From: Hydractinia symbiolongicarpus
Taxonomy: Eukaryota > Cnidaria > Hydrozoa > Anthoathecata > Hydractiniidae
Length of the DNA stretch: 64,000 nucleotides
NCBI RefSeq assembly: GCF_029227915.1
Contig: NC_079886.1
Coordinates: forward strand, 22,420,501-22,484,500
Reading direction: 5' to 3'
A program made the position numbers and the translations under genes. Numbering within the stretch: position 1 is the first letter of the stretch; every line of letters begins with the position of its first letter. Below the pieces are notes generated by a model. That model did not search any database, had not been told where the DNA came from, and saw nothing but the letters and a program-made list of their open reading frames with translations. Below are positions 38,571 to 57,711 of the stretch, in pieces.

Positions 38571-40636
38571 TTAAACCACAAGCGGAAAAGTATGTACACC
38601 ATCGTCATGTAGAACTCTTTTGTCGTAGAAGGTCGAAAGCTGGAGCTTGTTTTGTTCGTACGTGATCATACCCTGCTCATGTACCCGAAAACCTACGTTT
38701 TTGGCCATGTCCAAACCACCCTTCAGCGTACTCAGGTATCTACCCCAGGTCACAGCATTTTGTCTCTTTGACATGCCCTTACATGAGAATTTAGTACCCT
38801 CTTTACCCTCAACAAAGTAACGGCTAACGGCTTTAATAAACGGTTCCACATCGGCTAAGTTGTACTCATGCAACCAGTCCATCATGGTGACGCAGCCTCG
38901 CCTGTAAAACTCGGCGAAGAATGTTTCGTACTCCTCGCCGGATAGTGTGTTTCTCCCACCTAAACGGCTATAAAAATCCTCGTGAGTCACAGGTCCGACA
39001 TGGTCCAACTTGTCGTGGCTCCTCAACCACTCGTATGGAAACATGAGCCTTTCAAGCTTACATTCCAACGACCTGCACCAACCGTCATAGCTTAGACCAG
39101 GAGCAAGGAAATTTTTGATATATAGAAATTTAAATCTCGAGGTAATAAGGAGCATGTAGTCATTATATTTTTTCGTCACCTTGGTCTTATCGCCTTGCGC
39201 GATCTCTTCGACAAAATACCGCTGGATAAGGTTAGTGTCGTACTTGCCCAAATTAAACCCTATTACAGCTACTTGATTTACCCACTCATCCCACAATCTC
39301 TTTTTGGAGAGCATTTCAAAGTTGTCGGGCTTCGAGTACATTCTCTCGACCTGTTTTATAATAAGGGTATGCCTATTTTCCAGCTCCTCCACAAACTGTT
39401 TAACCAAAACCTTGGGGTCCTCGTGCTCAATGAACGTCGGGCGACTATTCGAAATATCGGCAATACCAACACTTATCGGAACATGTCTCAAAAGGTATGT
39501 TAGATCGAATGTTTGCTAATAATTTAAAGGTGATAGGAGGGCTTCGAAATCAAATACCAGGTAGTGGTGATATGGTCTGAACTCCTTCTGAAAGTACCTC
39601 TTGATTTTAGGTGGTTTCTCACATTCCCAAGCTGTGACGAGGTCGCAGCCCTTTTTCCGTATCATCCTTTCCTTGGATAGGGTTGCGGTGTAATGAGTCT
39701 TGTGCGCCTTGGTTCTCCCGGATAAACAGGGACATCTGTGCCACTTACAACCATTGTACTCGTATATAGTCCTTGAAATAGGTTCATAGCCATCAACCTT
39801 CCATTCCTTTTTGCCATCACGGATAACACGTTCACCACCATGCCCACTTAGGCATGATGAATATGTCTTCCAGTTTGCTTTGACATGTATTCTATCCATT
39901 TCGATGCATCGTGGCTAAAACTCTCATCGTAAAAGACCTTCTCGGCTCTGCCCGGCATACGTTTGCCCTTTCCCCCTTTGCAAATGATCGTCGACTTGAC
40001 AACCCGCATTCGCTCCTCTTATGCTGCGTGACGTGGTTGCTTTTGGTAAACAGTTGTTTGCATACCTCACATTCCTAATTCTGTTGGGCCAGTACGTCTA
40101 AATCCTTCATGTCGAAACAGTGCCCGTCCAGCATAGCAAGATTGATGCCATCCAAACCTTTTTGTATTGCTTTTGCCCATAGACGAGTCGCCATAGTGCT
40201 TTATCAGAGTTTGTCTTGGGTTCAAAGTCTTTGATGTTGATCCTGAATTGCTTGGCAACCCCCTCCAAATCAAACAGCCCCGTAGGCCTGACGTCCTTAC
40301 GCTTGAGCTTAGGGTTCTCGTAGTACTCTCGGGCTAGGGCAAGGGCTGTTTTTGTTAGTACTACATCCGCCCTGTATTTCACAGCTAAGCATCTCCAGAA
40401 GTATAGGTTGTCCGTTTTGGCATCTTCACCATCCATGGCGTAGACGCACCTTTTTTTCGCAACCAACCCGGGAGAAGGCCGCATCCCAAAAGAGGTTCAT
40501 GCTAACTTATCACCTTGATCTATACGTGATCTAAGACAATTTTTCCCTCATATGCTCCCGGAGTCTCGGTGGTCCTAACAGGTGGTAAATAAGCCTTAAT
40601 CCAAAACTCGTGATCCTCCAGATCAAGGCGCTTCAT
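38571..40636 (-). pseudogene. protein-primed family B DNA polymerase, internally deleted and broken
   Basis: Replicative polymerase of Maverick/adintovirus-like elements. N-terminal region begins at ATG 40636 and breaks near 40500. 40484-40140 is open (…CVYAMDGEDAKTDNLYFW…), followed by a frameshift near 40165, a stop, and a C2H2-like zinc finger (40000-40075). 39899-38571 is one frame with a single TAG at 39516-39518. Exonuclease motifs are visible: Exo I FDFEA, Exo II GFNLGKYDTN, Exo III YNLAD. Shortly after Exo III the frame goes directly to what looks like the family's C-terminal tail (GMITYEQNKLQLS). The palm with the catalytic aspartates (SLYP, DTD) is absent. So the copy could not replicate DNA. 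Confidence 0.86.
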
Positions 40637-40659
40637 TTCGCATTCTTCTATAAAAGGAA

Positions 40660-40840
40660 CATAATCAGGGCAGACCAGTTTATATACGACAGTCTAATAT
40701 TATATCTCACTTATTATAGAACACACATAATCGGGGAAAGCCAGCTTATGTATGACCTATAGTATGACAGTCAAATATTATTCAAGACTTATAGAACAAA
40801 TATAGTCGGGACCGACCGCTTTTATATCATTCGTCATCAC
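40660..40840. repeat. three-copy direct repeat at the right edge of the element
   Basis: Units begin AATCAGGGCAGACCAG (40662), AATCGGGGAAAGCCAG (40730) and AGTCGGGACCGACCG (40812), each followed by TTATAT-type sequence. Upstream of the polymerase start. May mark the terminal region or be promoter repeats. Confidence 0.55.
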
Positions 40841-43272
40841 TTTTGACAAGCAGATAGCCCTGGTGGTAAAGTTGTTGTTGTTCTCAAATGAAACGAAATT
40901 GCGTGGCAAATACTAAATTTTAGGATTCGCAAGTTTAATAACTTTTCACCAAACTTAACTCCCGCAAAAACAATAATTAGGTTCATAATCGGACCATGCG
41001 TACATAATCCGGCCGTCCCGGTTGTAAACAGGCCGTTTACGCAATCTGGGCTAAACAGCGCGATGTCTGACTAGCACAGTGCCAAGTTAGGTAATTTACA
41101 GAACGAGAAGAATATTGCCCAAGATGGTGTAGAGGACAACACGGGCTGGAACAAAGAGATGTAAACAAGCTCAAGTATAAAGAATGCTGAATGTTGCTGT
41201 CTTACTCTCCTTCTTTATCTATCCAATCTCCCTCTCAACTACAATTTCTTCTGACCAACAAATCAATCAATTACGGGAAAAGATCTTTCAGCTAACTAAT
41301 ATTGTTTAGTTGGCTAGGGATTTTATTTCCTATTGCTGAAAAATCAAGGCTGAGATTAGTTTTCAAAAGGTTTGTTCATAATACACGCTATAATTTTGTC
41401 ATATGTTTTTTTGGCTATCCATTAACTGACAATTAGGTTTTCTCTATTGATGAAAAACTGCTCAGCTAGCTAGCTAGGCCTATGGGTGGGTTACCATAAT
41501 GCACCATCAGAGAAAAGGAAAAAGAGCAGTATATACTTTTTTATCAATAATTTTATTTTTTACGTTGACTCTTTCCAAGGTCTTTCTAATAGATTTCTAG
41601 CTGCTCTTTTATACACAAAGTGTTTCAAATGCACAGTTCAACAATTTGATAATCAAGGCTTATATCATAGTTGTTAGAATCTTATATATAGCCATCTGTG
41701 TTTAAGAGGCAAACTGCAACTGTTCATTTTTTATGGAACCAAAAAATGTTTCATGTGTTATTTCTTTGGTGTCATATCACAACGTCATTGCAATATGGAA
41801 ACCAATGCAATATCTCATTAACTTACCAACAGGATGATAAAAAGCAATATTGCATTATCACCTAACAACTTTAGCTATGTTGCTATGATTGTGACACTAT
41901 ATTAGATCCTACATCCTACATTAGATGCTACAATTTGGATTATTTGGATGGTTCAATTGCCTGAGGTGGAGTGATCAGATTCACTTTAGAAGTGTGTATG
42001 ATGTTATCAAATATATAAAATTTAGATATGGTTGTTGAATTGGTATACATTTTACAGACAAAGGTCTTTGAAAATATAAGTTTTGCTAATTAGGCCAAAT
42101 TATGATAATGTTATTTGATGCTAAGACACTTACTGGTATGATTGACAAAGAGCATCCACTCACAAAATTGTTTTATTTTACTTCCCTCCCCCTTGTATGC
42201 ACCTGTACGCTTTTAGTCTGCCTCTTGCCCCTAAGTATGTATACATACGTTATGGTTGCCCCAATCATATTTGCTAATTAGCTTTTCTGTAAATATGTTC
42301 CGAATATCAAACTGATTAATTGGTTAAAATCATATGTATCACACATCCGCCTGATAATCGTCATTATTATTATCATTATCATCATTATTAATTGTCTTGG
42401 TTCCTCGGTAAAAACACACCTATTAATAGAGAATATGTATTATGAAATAACTTTTCCATATAACACAATTTGTAAATTTGAGTAATGGATTAGGATGCTG
42501 TGTAAGAAAAGTAATCGATGCCAGGCAGCACAGAAAATGTCTGCTGGCAGTGATCATAACAAGATAATCACACTGAAATGCTTGCCCAAGGCAAAGTGGG
42601 TAATTACCACAGAGTCTGTCGGTCTGCCTGCCTGTCTTGATTGGAAGTAATAAAAACATTGCTGAAGCTATGCATAACTGCTTTGTTGTCTATACCTTAG
42701 GTCATATAGGTAATGTCAGCACCTCCTGCAATACCACCTAACTTTTTTATCCACTACTGATAAGTCTGATAAAAAAATTGAGTTACTTCTGATCTCTTTT
42801 CTGCAAATTCTGCAGAGCCACTTATCAATTTTAGGCCATACTTGGTTTCAACAATACTAATCATGACTTTAGAATTTCTCTTTTAGTCCCTTTTCCCCTT
42901 TTTAAACTCAAACCTTCAGAATAATATCATCTGCATAACTCCAATGGAGGCCTTGTTCAGACTTTCATCGACAGTATGTTGTCTAAGATTAAAATTACCA
43001 ACAAAGGACAAAGTGCAGAAGGCTGGTGTAACGTTCACACACCAAGTAGATCATTAAGGTTCATCTCCCACCTAAAAACAAGTTGATTTTGCTTGAAAGT
43101 ACTTGGATATTTATTAAGGAATCATTTTATTTCTTAAAAAATCTAAGTGGTTTTCCAGGTATTAAACTTAAAAGTTTGGCTAATTATGCAACATTATGAA
43201 ACCATTAGTGTTATCAATGATAATAATATTATATAACCAAATATTAAGCAGATATTGCAGGACCGTTTGTTG

Positions 43273-43318
43273 AATATCAAGATTTATCCACTCGAGGTAA
43301 GTGGATAAATCTGATATT
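43273..43318. repeat. perfect hairpin
   Basis: AATATCA-A-GATTTATCCACT, loop CGAGGTA, AGTGGATAAATC-T-GATATT: 13-bp inner arms extended by 6-7 bp after a one-base step. No gene adjoins it. Confidence 0.75.
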
Positions 43319-44080
43319 ATACAATATATGCTTTTTTCTGCAGAGCCGTGCAGAAGGCCCATGAAAGGAAGTAATGATATAAACAAACCAATTCGATTTG
43401 ATGATTCGAACGTTTTACGGAAGTCATTGCATTGCAAATTGAAAATACCAAAACAAGCGTGGAATATCGCGTCAGTTATTGCATGGTTGTACGGAACATT
43501 AATATTTATTGTATATGAAAAAGAGTTGTCAGTTTATAGTAATAACCATTATGTATATATGCACAAAATATTTAACTGAATAGCTGAAAATCATACACAC
43601 TGACAAAATTATTTACTACAAAATTAGTAAATAATTTCATTCATAGTGAGCGAAACCAATCCAAAATTTTAAGAACCAATCAAGATTTTTCAAAAAAAAT
43701 AAAATTCTTAGACAATTTCCAAGCTGTTTCATATTAAAAAAGTTTTCTCCAAATCCAAAAAATAGAGATTCTCTTTCTTAAAAACTTTTCCTGCTGTTCA
43801 AGTAAATGTTTTGTGCCACGCCCAGGAACAAACCCAAATTGCTTTTTTATCTATATTCCTTCTCCAAGAAACTTATCTATAACTCTTTTAATAACTATCA
43901 TTATTGATTAAATTTAGAATGAAACAGATCAACATCAAACGACGTCAATCAACGAAAAGTAGGGGGATTCCCCCCTCCCCCTAACGGTTTTTTTTAATAA
44001 TTCCTTATTGCTATGTTATATGGCTATGAAACTTACTGAGTTTCAATATTTATGTATTAGAAACCTGCATGCCAAATTTT

Positions 44081-44582
44081 TAGGTCCCATACCTTTCAGA
44101 GGCCATGATATTGGCCATTACTCGAAACTACCCCTAAAAATTTCTATGAAATCCTTATAATGGGGAAAATTTAATAACTCCTGTTAGGATTATCCTTAAA
44201 ACTTGAAACTTACAACTTTGTTTTATTAAGAAGAATCATTTTGCGTAATTTAGCACGTGATTAATCCAATTCCCTGATTTTGTCGGATTTTACCCGAAAA
44301 TCGAAAAAAAACGGATTTCCGGGCAATTTTTTTATCCGAAATATGTAAAAACCGGAAAATATGTTAAATAAACTCTGTTTGAACGTTCCGATAGAAAAAG
44401 TTAATTAATATTTCTTCCGGTTTTTATATATTTCTTATTCCATTTTGTCCCGATTTTCGAGTAAACGTTAACCAAATCGGGATTGTGATTACTAAATTAC
44501 TAAATTTGCAATTATAAGGATTCAAAGGAAGCTAATATGATAGTTTCGAGTAATGTCTTATGCTCTGGCAAGTATTGGGTCT
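44081..44582. mobile_element. foldback element with ~200-bp inverted arms
   Basis: Left arm TAGGTCCCATACCTTTCAGA…CCATTACTCGAAACTA…GAAATCCTTATAAT pairs with the right arm, in reverse TAGACCCAATACTTGCCAGA…ACATTACTCGAAACTA…GAATCCTTATAAT. Inner parts (GATTTTCGGG, AAAAACCGGAA) are also inverted at 44275-44370 and 44410-44490. No ORF. Target duplication not resolved. Confidence 0.72.
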
Positions 44583-45301
44583 AAACATTTAAAAAGGCAA
44601 TCGTTTGAACTTAGGGAAGGCGATACGAATATGAACCTGGCGCAGTCCTGTTCATTTCACCATTTCGCAGCTCATAAGTTGTAGACATTGTTAAGATTTC
44701 TCTTGATAACCGAGGTTGACCTTGAATTTAGGCCGTGATAAGGAAGCAAAAGATTGAACTAGGATTACTAGTAAAAATAACAGTAGTTTATTTCTTCACA
44801 GAACATCAAACGTCATACTCATTTTTTGCTTTTTTTATGTTATAAAAACGTTGTAAAAATCGGCCTTAAAATAAAGTGGCTGACCTTATTTATATCAATT
44901 ATAATGATGTCATGCATAATTAACATAATTAGCAGAACTTAGTCTAAAGGATCTTTCCCACCTCTTTCATATGAAATCGTCAAATAAAACGAAAAAAAAG
45001 TCATCTTACTGTATATTAATTTTTTTAGTACATAAAATAAAAGACCGAGCCCTTTGTTGATAGCTTGTGGGGAGGTTATTGAGTTAATGATGCGTAAAGT
45101 TGATGTGTCCTATAGTACTTCCCGTTTTCATTGTGTGAATTTACTGTGGTTTTTAACGACAACAGTTTTTTGTCACAAACCCTTCAAGTGGTTATCTTGT
45201 TAGCTTTTTAAAAAAAAATGATGAATTGTAATATTCTTAGTTGAATTAAATATTATTTCTGAGTTACAGAATTTGTTTTGCTTAGATAACACAACGAGAG
45301 A

Positions 45302-46345
45302 ATGCCTCGAGTTGACAACGAAATAAAACTTGACTTCAAAGACGTGTTGATCCGCCCGAAACGAAGCACAATAAAATCTAGAGCAGATGTGGATATTTCC
45401 CGCCAATTCGTCTACCGGCATTCAAAACGAACATTTCCAAATGATATGATACCGATTATAGCTGCTAATATGGATACAGTGGGTACGTTCGAAATGGCGG
45501 TCGTTCTTGCCAAGTACAAAATGTTAACCTGTGTCCAAAAGCATTACTCAGTGGAGCAATGGATTGAATTTGCAAACAGCCATCCTAACGTTATTCCATA
45601 TGTTATTTGCACGAGCGGAATGAACGAGACTGATGAGGAAAAGCTAGGCAAGATAATCGAGGCTATTCCGTCAATTAACGCGATATGTATTGATGTTGCG
45701 AATGGTTATTCTGAACATTTTATTGCTTATGTGAAGAGAATCAGGGCTTGCTATCCCGAACATATTTTAATGGCGGGAAATGTTGTGACTGGGGAGATGA
45801 TTGAACAGCTATTATTAGACGGAACTGACATCATTAAAGTTGGAATTGGACCTGGTTCGGTTTGCACCACACGTAAGAAAGCTGGCGTAGGTTACCCTCA
45901 AGTTAGCGCAGTCATGGAATGCGCAGATGCCGCTCATGGCTTGAACGGTCATATTGTGTCAGACGGGGGCTGTACATGTCCAGGTGACATTGCAAAAGCT
46001 TTCGGGGCTGGGGCTGATTTTGTAATGTTGGGTGGCATGCTTGCGGGACACGATGAGTCTGGAGGGGAATTGGTTGAACGTGATGGAAGACAAATGAAAC
46101 TGTTTTACGGCATGAGTTCAGAGACTGCGATGAAAAAACACGCAGGAGGAGTGGCAGATTACAGAGCTTCGGAAGGGAAAACGGTTGAGATTCCTTATCG
46201 AGGGAAAGTGAAGAACACCGTTCAAGACGTTCTGGGAGGAGTGCGATCCGCATGCACGTATGTTGGTGCTATGAAGTTACGAGAATTATCAAGAAGAACG
46301 ACATTTATTCGTGTGACACAACAAGTCAATCAGATATTTTCATGA
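45302..46345 (+). CDS. GMPR: GMP reductase
   Basis: Converts GMP to IMP with NADPH in purine salvage; cytosolic TIM-barrel of the IMPDH/GMPR family without CBS domains. 347 aa, the usual length, from ATG at 45302 ([20 protein letters not shown]) to TGA at 46345. Substrate-loop motif GPGSVCTTR holds catalytic Cys188; [22 protein letters not shown] and GGMLAGHDE are family signatures. The whole coding region is one exon, unlike the many-exon neighbours Abi, ARL5 and cullin-2. A noncoding 5' exon may exist. The single exon could reflect old retroposition, but no poly-A tract or target duplication is evident. Confidence 0.97.
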   Translation: MPRVDNEIKLDFKDVLIRPKRSTIKSRADVDISRQFVYRHSKRTFPNDMIPIIAANMDTVGTFEMAVVLAKYKMLTCVQKHYSVEQWIEFANSHPNVIPYVICTSGMNETDEEKLGKIIEAIPSINAICIDVANGYSEHFIAYVKRIRACYPEHILMAGNVVTGEMIEQLLLDGTDIIKVGIGPGSVCTTRKKAGVGYPQVSAVMECADAAHGLNGHIVSDGGCTCPGDIAKAFGAGADFVMLGGMLAGHDESGGELVERDGRQMKLFYGMSSETAMKKHAGGVADYRASEGKTVEIPYRGKVKNTVQDVLGGVRSACTYVGAMKLRELSRRTTFIRVTQQVNQIFS

Positions 46346-48865
46346 ATGTAAAAAAAGAAAAAAAGAGAAATAATATAATGGAAGAGAAATATAAATATAA
46401 AAAAGTTAGAGATATAACAATTATAATTGGTCGTGATGTAGTTATGTAGAGAAAAATATTACGTTCCTTCTGTAATAATCTGATCTGTAATTAATAAGAA
46501 ATTTGAATTTTCTTTGTGAATACGATAAAATCGCTTTTTCGACTCAAGTAAAAATGCTAGCTTTCCAATACAATATAAATCCGCAACACTGGGGATGATT
46601 CGACTTTTTAATAATATTAATAAAGATTTATCCCATGCAAAGTAAAAGCCTTGTCCCTTGAATCCACCAGAACAGATGAGTGCTATTGCTTTTAAATTAT
46701 AAGACATTGCTACGACGCTATCCGTGTCTATTAAAATTGTTGAGCTATCACTTAGAAATAATGTACAGCATTTTTTTTATCCACATCGCAATAACCTAGA
46801 ATTTTAATGAATACAACTTATTCGTGTTCATTAAAACAGTTTCTAAAAGCATACCGACATAATACAGCGAAGACTTCTATCGGTTTCAGTGAACACAAGT
46901 TTTACGGGCTCACTTCGTTCATCTAAAATGATTGAAATTGGTCGTGATTTTTGTCATCTTTTTCAGTCATTACGTAAACGTATTTTACATTTTCCCTAAA
47001 AGAAACTTGATCAGAATTTCTTACGCTAAAAATTACCACTCGTAACCACAAATAGCGGCAAATAAAAAACGCCTCGCAAATAAACGCCATCCGAAAATAT
47101 TTCTTATTTAAACGCCACCATGCGTATTGGCGCAAATATTGCAGCTGGTAGTTTTATTGAACAACAAGAAGCCCTGGGGGCTCTAAGAATTTCCGCTCGC
47201 TACCAAAATATTTGAAGACAACCTGCTTATTCGTTGTGTTATCGTGCCAAACATTCGAAGAGGTTTGGTACATGAAACTCTGAAGATAAAGCACACAAGT
47301 GACATTATATCTTACAAAAAACGAAAACAAAACGAAACGTGTCATAATAAACTCACATTTTAAAAGAAATTGCTAACAAAAAATACAGCCTAACATTCAT
47401 GGTTGAAAGTCTTGCGATTGAAACTTTTATGGTCTTAAACTGAATTTTGTTGACAAAAAATCAAAATTTTGATGTGACCATCATGTTGAGCATACTTTTT
47501 TTATTAACTGTGACAATTTTTGTCGAAAATAAAGTAGTTTTAATTCTTGGACCAATTTTGGCCTAAAATGACATTTAAGGTGGCAAAAATCAAAATTTTC
47601 ATGTCACCATCATGTTCAGCATACTTTTTTTGTTAACTGTGCCAAATTTTGTCGAAAACAAATACCAATTTTGGCCTGAAACGTCATTTAGATGACTTCC
47701 AAGTACTTAGGGAGTTTGAGTACGAAGTTTAAATCTGTGACGTTGCAATTGACCATTTGAGACAGGGTTAGTTAGTTAGTCAGTTATACCTACACACAAG
47801 AAATCCCAGGGTCGATTTTTTCTCAAAAAATGCTCCGAAAAAAAAACGACGGTTTTAAAGAATTTCCTACGCCTTCGGGCACGGAAATTCAACAATAAAA
47901 ATAATTTTTTTTCCCAGATATAGATAACAATTCTAAAATGCTCAAGTATGTTTCTAGACGCAAGAAAAAGTTCAACGACCATCCACAACGTACGTACATA
48001 AGCAGGGGTGGAGAATTTAAAACGCGTACATTTGTTTGAGAAGGGGAGAGGGTGTAGAATCTGCACATGCACGAATTAGCAACAAAATATAGGGCGAGAT
48101 AAATGGAAATAACGATTGGTGGGGATTAATAAAAGACGAAATGATTAACGTTGGATTATCGGAATTGCACTTAGTATTGTGCGCAGCGGTACAATTTTAA
48201 ATACATCAATCGGAGAAAAAGCGAGTTTTTATATGATGTATAAAAAATCGCTCTACCCAGGATGGGAGAATAAAGGACGTATTTTGTGTAGGAAATGTAT
48301 TGTACAGTAGAAAACAACAGTTGCAAATATTAGCTTTACAATAATACACTGATGAAGCTGATCTGTAAGTCTTAAACAAAAAAATATTTTACGTAAATTA
48401 AAGGGAATCCTGTTGAAAGTTTTTATACCTACCATAAGGAAGTTAATTTTCGCAAATAAATTTTATTGGAAAACCCCTTTCTTAAAAACGATTTATGCTA
48501 ATTCGCACATCGGCAAATGTATTGGAATTCACCCGCCGCTGCTCTCAGCTGCCACATTCGACGCACGAAAATTAAATCCCTTCAGATATTAATGTGACCA
48601 ATTAAGTTCAGATAAATAATCTTTAAAAAGTCACAAGGAAAGCATATAAAATAGAAATCTCCCAGAAGACCATATATTAAAAATCCTATTCAACGAACAA
48701 CAGCAAATAAATAATAGTCATCGCTTGAAAGAACATACAAGACCATCAACAACCCATACTTTGGAAAAGTAACACTTGTTATTTCAGAAGTAGAATGATA
48801 CTCAGTCATCTACCACGCAGAGTTTATTTGGGTATATTTGCACTCCAATCACGTGAGCGGTAAGT
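46346..48865. other. intergenic, no gene recognised
   Basis: Between the ends of GMP reductase and cullin-2. Short ORFs up to 98 codons (47776-48072) show no domain. Contains a 125-bp tandem duplication at 47454-47690, and AATTTTCGCAAATAAA-type repeat at 48440-48470. Confidence 0.45.
47454..47690. repeat. tandem duplication, two ~110-125-bp units
   Basis: 47454-47578 and 47584-47690 share CAAAATTTTGATGTGACCAT, CATGTT(G/C)AGCATACTTTTTT, TTTGTCGAAAA and ACCAATTTTGGCCT. The second copy lacks about 18 bp (AGTAGTTTTAATTCTTGG). Confidence 0.85.
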
Positions 48866-55719
<6,854 letters not shown>

Positions 55720-57360
55720 TTTTGTTATTGATGACAACAGTTATTGTCATATATTCATCTTATGTTTGTTAATCATATTTTTGTATCTATATAAAAGATA
55801 CATGTTTACGGAGTTGGATTTAAAACAGAAGGTAAGAAATGGCTAAGCTAAACAGTGCAAGTTATCATTCTTTATAACATTTGGAAAAAAGTTTATAATT
55901 ATTGAAATAGAGCTATGGGAATTAGAAAAAAAGGGAACTTTATATCAATTTCTTTTGCAGCAAAAACCACAGCTATTTTGGGTTCATACAATAACATAAT
56001 CTTGTAAACAAATTTTAGCTTTAGACAATGTATGCAGGGCATTTGGTTACCTTGAGGGGAATTAATTTTTGCAGGAATTAATTTTTGCATTTTATTTTTT
56101 TATCTCAGAAAAGGATTTTCTCCTTCTGATTTTCCTAGCACTAATAAAATATACGTAAATTTCAACCTCTGTAGTCTTATGTTTATCGTGTTTATGTCTC
56201 ATATATAAAAGTCCTTAAAACCTTTATAAATTGAGAGAAACTTTAAAATTATCTTGCATTATCTTTGCGAAAATACATTTCCTTAAAAATGAAATTAGCT
56301 ACAGATTTCAAACTTCGCTATCACTACCTTATTCCAGGAAATTAATGATGCTTAAAATTAATGTAAATCTCCAAAATACAAGTTTATAAATTAAATATCC
56401 CTGATTAAAGTGTAACATGAATATCAAGGACATTAAAAATTAATTAAAAACTTGTACTTAAAGTTTAAAATATACTGTCCTAGCAATTAAAATATTAAAC
56501 TCGCATTCTTTTTCTTTTTGATTGAACACAGATACAACTCATATTGAAGAAAAGAAAACCTAGTTGTCAGTTGAACTTTTGTCTTGTGAATTTCCTTGTT
56601 CATTTTAATTTAGTGCTATTTGTACGTTAGTTCAGCCAAATTAAATTCTTTTGTTCTTTCTGAAGTTGGCATTTGCAGTAATTTTTTTGATGTAAATTTC
56701 ATGATCATTGATTTCCTAGGATAAGGCACTTCCCAGAAAATTCAATAAAAGTCATTTCACTTTTGTATCAGCCTAAGTTCGAAAACAATAAATTGTGGGA
56801 TAAATTTTATATGGACAGTCAACTATATATATTTATTTGTTCTGCAAGGTAATGAGAGATTATGTTTCTGCGCAAGTTAAGGCAGGGGTACATGTTTTAA
56901 AACTCATATGCTTAATGATAGATTTATATAGAAAAATTTATGCTCACAACATAAAACAAAATTTCAAAAATGTGCTTCTAAATATTGTTAACATTCGCAT
57001 TTTCAAATAATAAAAGAGAACAGATATTGAATTTAAAAGGAATCAATTTATAATAGCAAATCAAATGTTGATGATGTGTATTTATAAAAACAATAAAAAT
57101 CAAACAGTACTAACCATAACATACTCTAAGGAAAAGCAGTTTTTGCTTGAAAGAAGAATAGTTGTCAATACAAATAGTCATTTTAAATCAGTTTTTAGGA
57201 AGGAAGAAAAACAATGTGCCTGCTGAAAAGAGCTTTGAAAACATAAATCCTTGCAAATGTCTTTAATGGCAATATTTACTACACAACTTTAAAAAAAAAG
57301 ATTATATAGAAATTTAATTTTAGGAGTATATCACGTGGTTACAACAAATTCTAAAACAAC
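55720..57360. other. intergenic between V-ATPase G and CUL2
   Basis: Both genes run leftward, so this contains the 3' region of the V-ATPase G gene and the CUL2 promoter. GGGAATTAATTTTTGCAGG at about 56057-56082 is a copy of the dispersed AATTTTCGC family. No coding ORF is supported. Confidence 0.45.
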
Positions 57361-57711
57361 TTAAGATGCTCTAAAATTTTCATGGATTTCTGGCTTGATA
57401 TCGTTGACCAATTCCAACATTCTGGAAATAACTTTTCCTTTATTTATCTCCACTTGTTCTCCCATGGTTAGAAGTTTGCCATTAGTTTCTTCATTGATTC
57501 TTTGTTGGAAATCATCTTGGCCCATTTCACTTTGTTGTTTTTCCCTAAATTTTTGCTCGCATTCATTTCTGAACTGCTCAATTTCTGCAATAGCCTCTTC
57601 TTTTGCTTGCTTCAGTCTTTTAGTCTTTCTCTTTCTTGCCTCTGAAACAAGATCTGCAGCTTTTTTCTCAGCTGCTAACAAACGTTGGATGCCCTGTGTT
57701 TTTTGAGCCAT
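57361..57711 (-). CDS. ATP6V1G: V-type ATPase subunit G
   Basis: Peripheral-stalk subunit of the V1 sector of the proton pump; pairs with subunit E as a long coiled coil. ATG at 57711, 116 aa, usual length (about 118). The start MAQKTQGIQRLLAAEKKA and KRLKQAKEEAIAEIEQFRNE are the conserved N-terminal half; the remainder is helical and variable. Coding is in one exon. A CTAG acceptor just upstream (57723-57726, minus strand) suggests that a noncoding 5' exon lies further right. Confidence 0.96.
   Translation of the reverse strand: MAQKTQGIQRLLAAEKKAADLVSEARKRKTKRLKQAKEEAIAEIEQFRNECEQKFREKQQSEMGQDDFQQRINEETNGKLLTMGEQVEINKGKVISRMLELVNDIKPEIHENFRAS

Larger units (their letters stand above)
27860..40840. 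mobile_element. fossil Maverick/Polinton- or adintovirus-like element (~13 kb)
   Basis: A gene-dense block with GC content visibly higher than its surroundings and no introns. It contains pieces of a protein-primed family B DNA polymerase, a retroviral-type integrase and a major capsid protein, the gene trio that defines Maverick/Polinton elements and adintoviruses. Most genes carry stops or frameshifts, so the copy is dead. Plus-strand block: capsid and integrase side; minus-strand block: nuclease-like genes and polymerase. I found no long terminal inverted repeats; the right edge shows a short three-copy direct repeat and the left edge is placed at the first recognisable ORF. A packaging ATPase and an adenain-like protease were not recognised. 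Confidence 0.85.
40841..45301. other. intergenic, no gene recognised
   Basis: AT-rich sequence without a convincing ORF; the largest ORFs (42423-42659, 43180-43437, 43301-43579) have no recognisable features. Contains a TTATTATCATT microsatellite (about 42360-42395), a strong hairpin at 43273-43318 and a foldback element at 44081-44582. The 5' region of GMP reductase is at its right end, with a candidate splice acceptor TTTTGCTTAG at 45276-45285, so a 5' UTR intron is possible. Confidence 0.5.
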
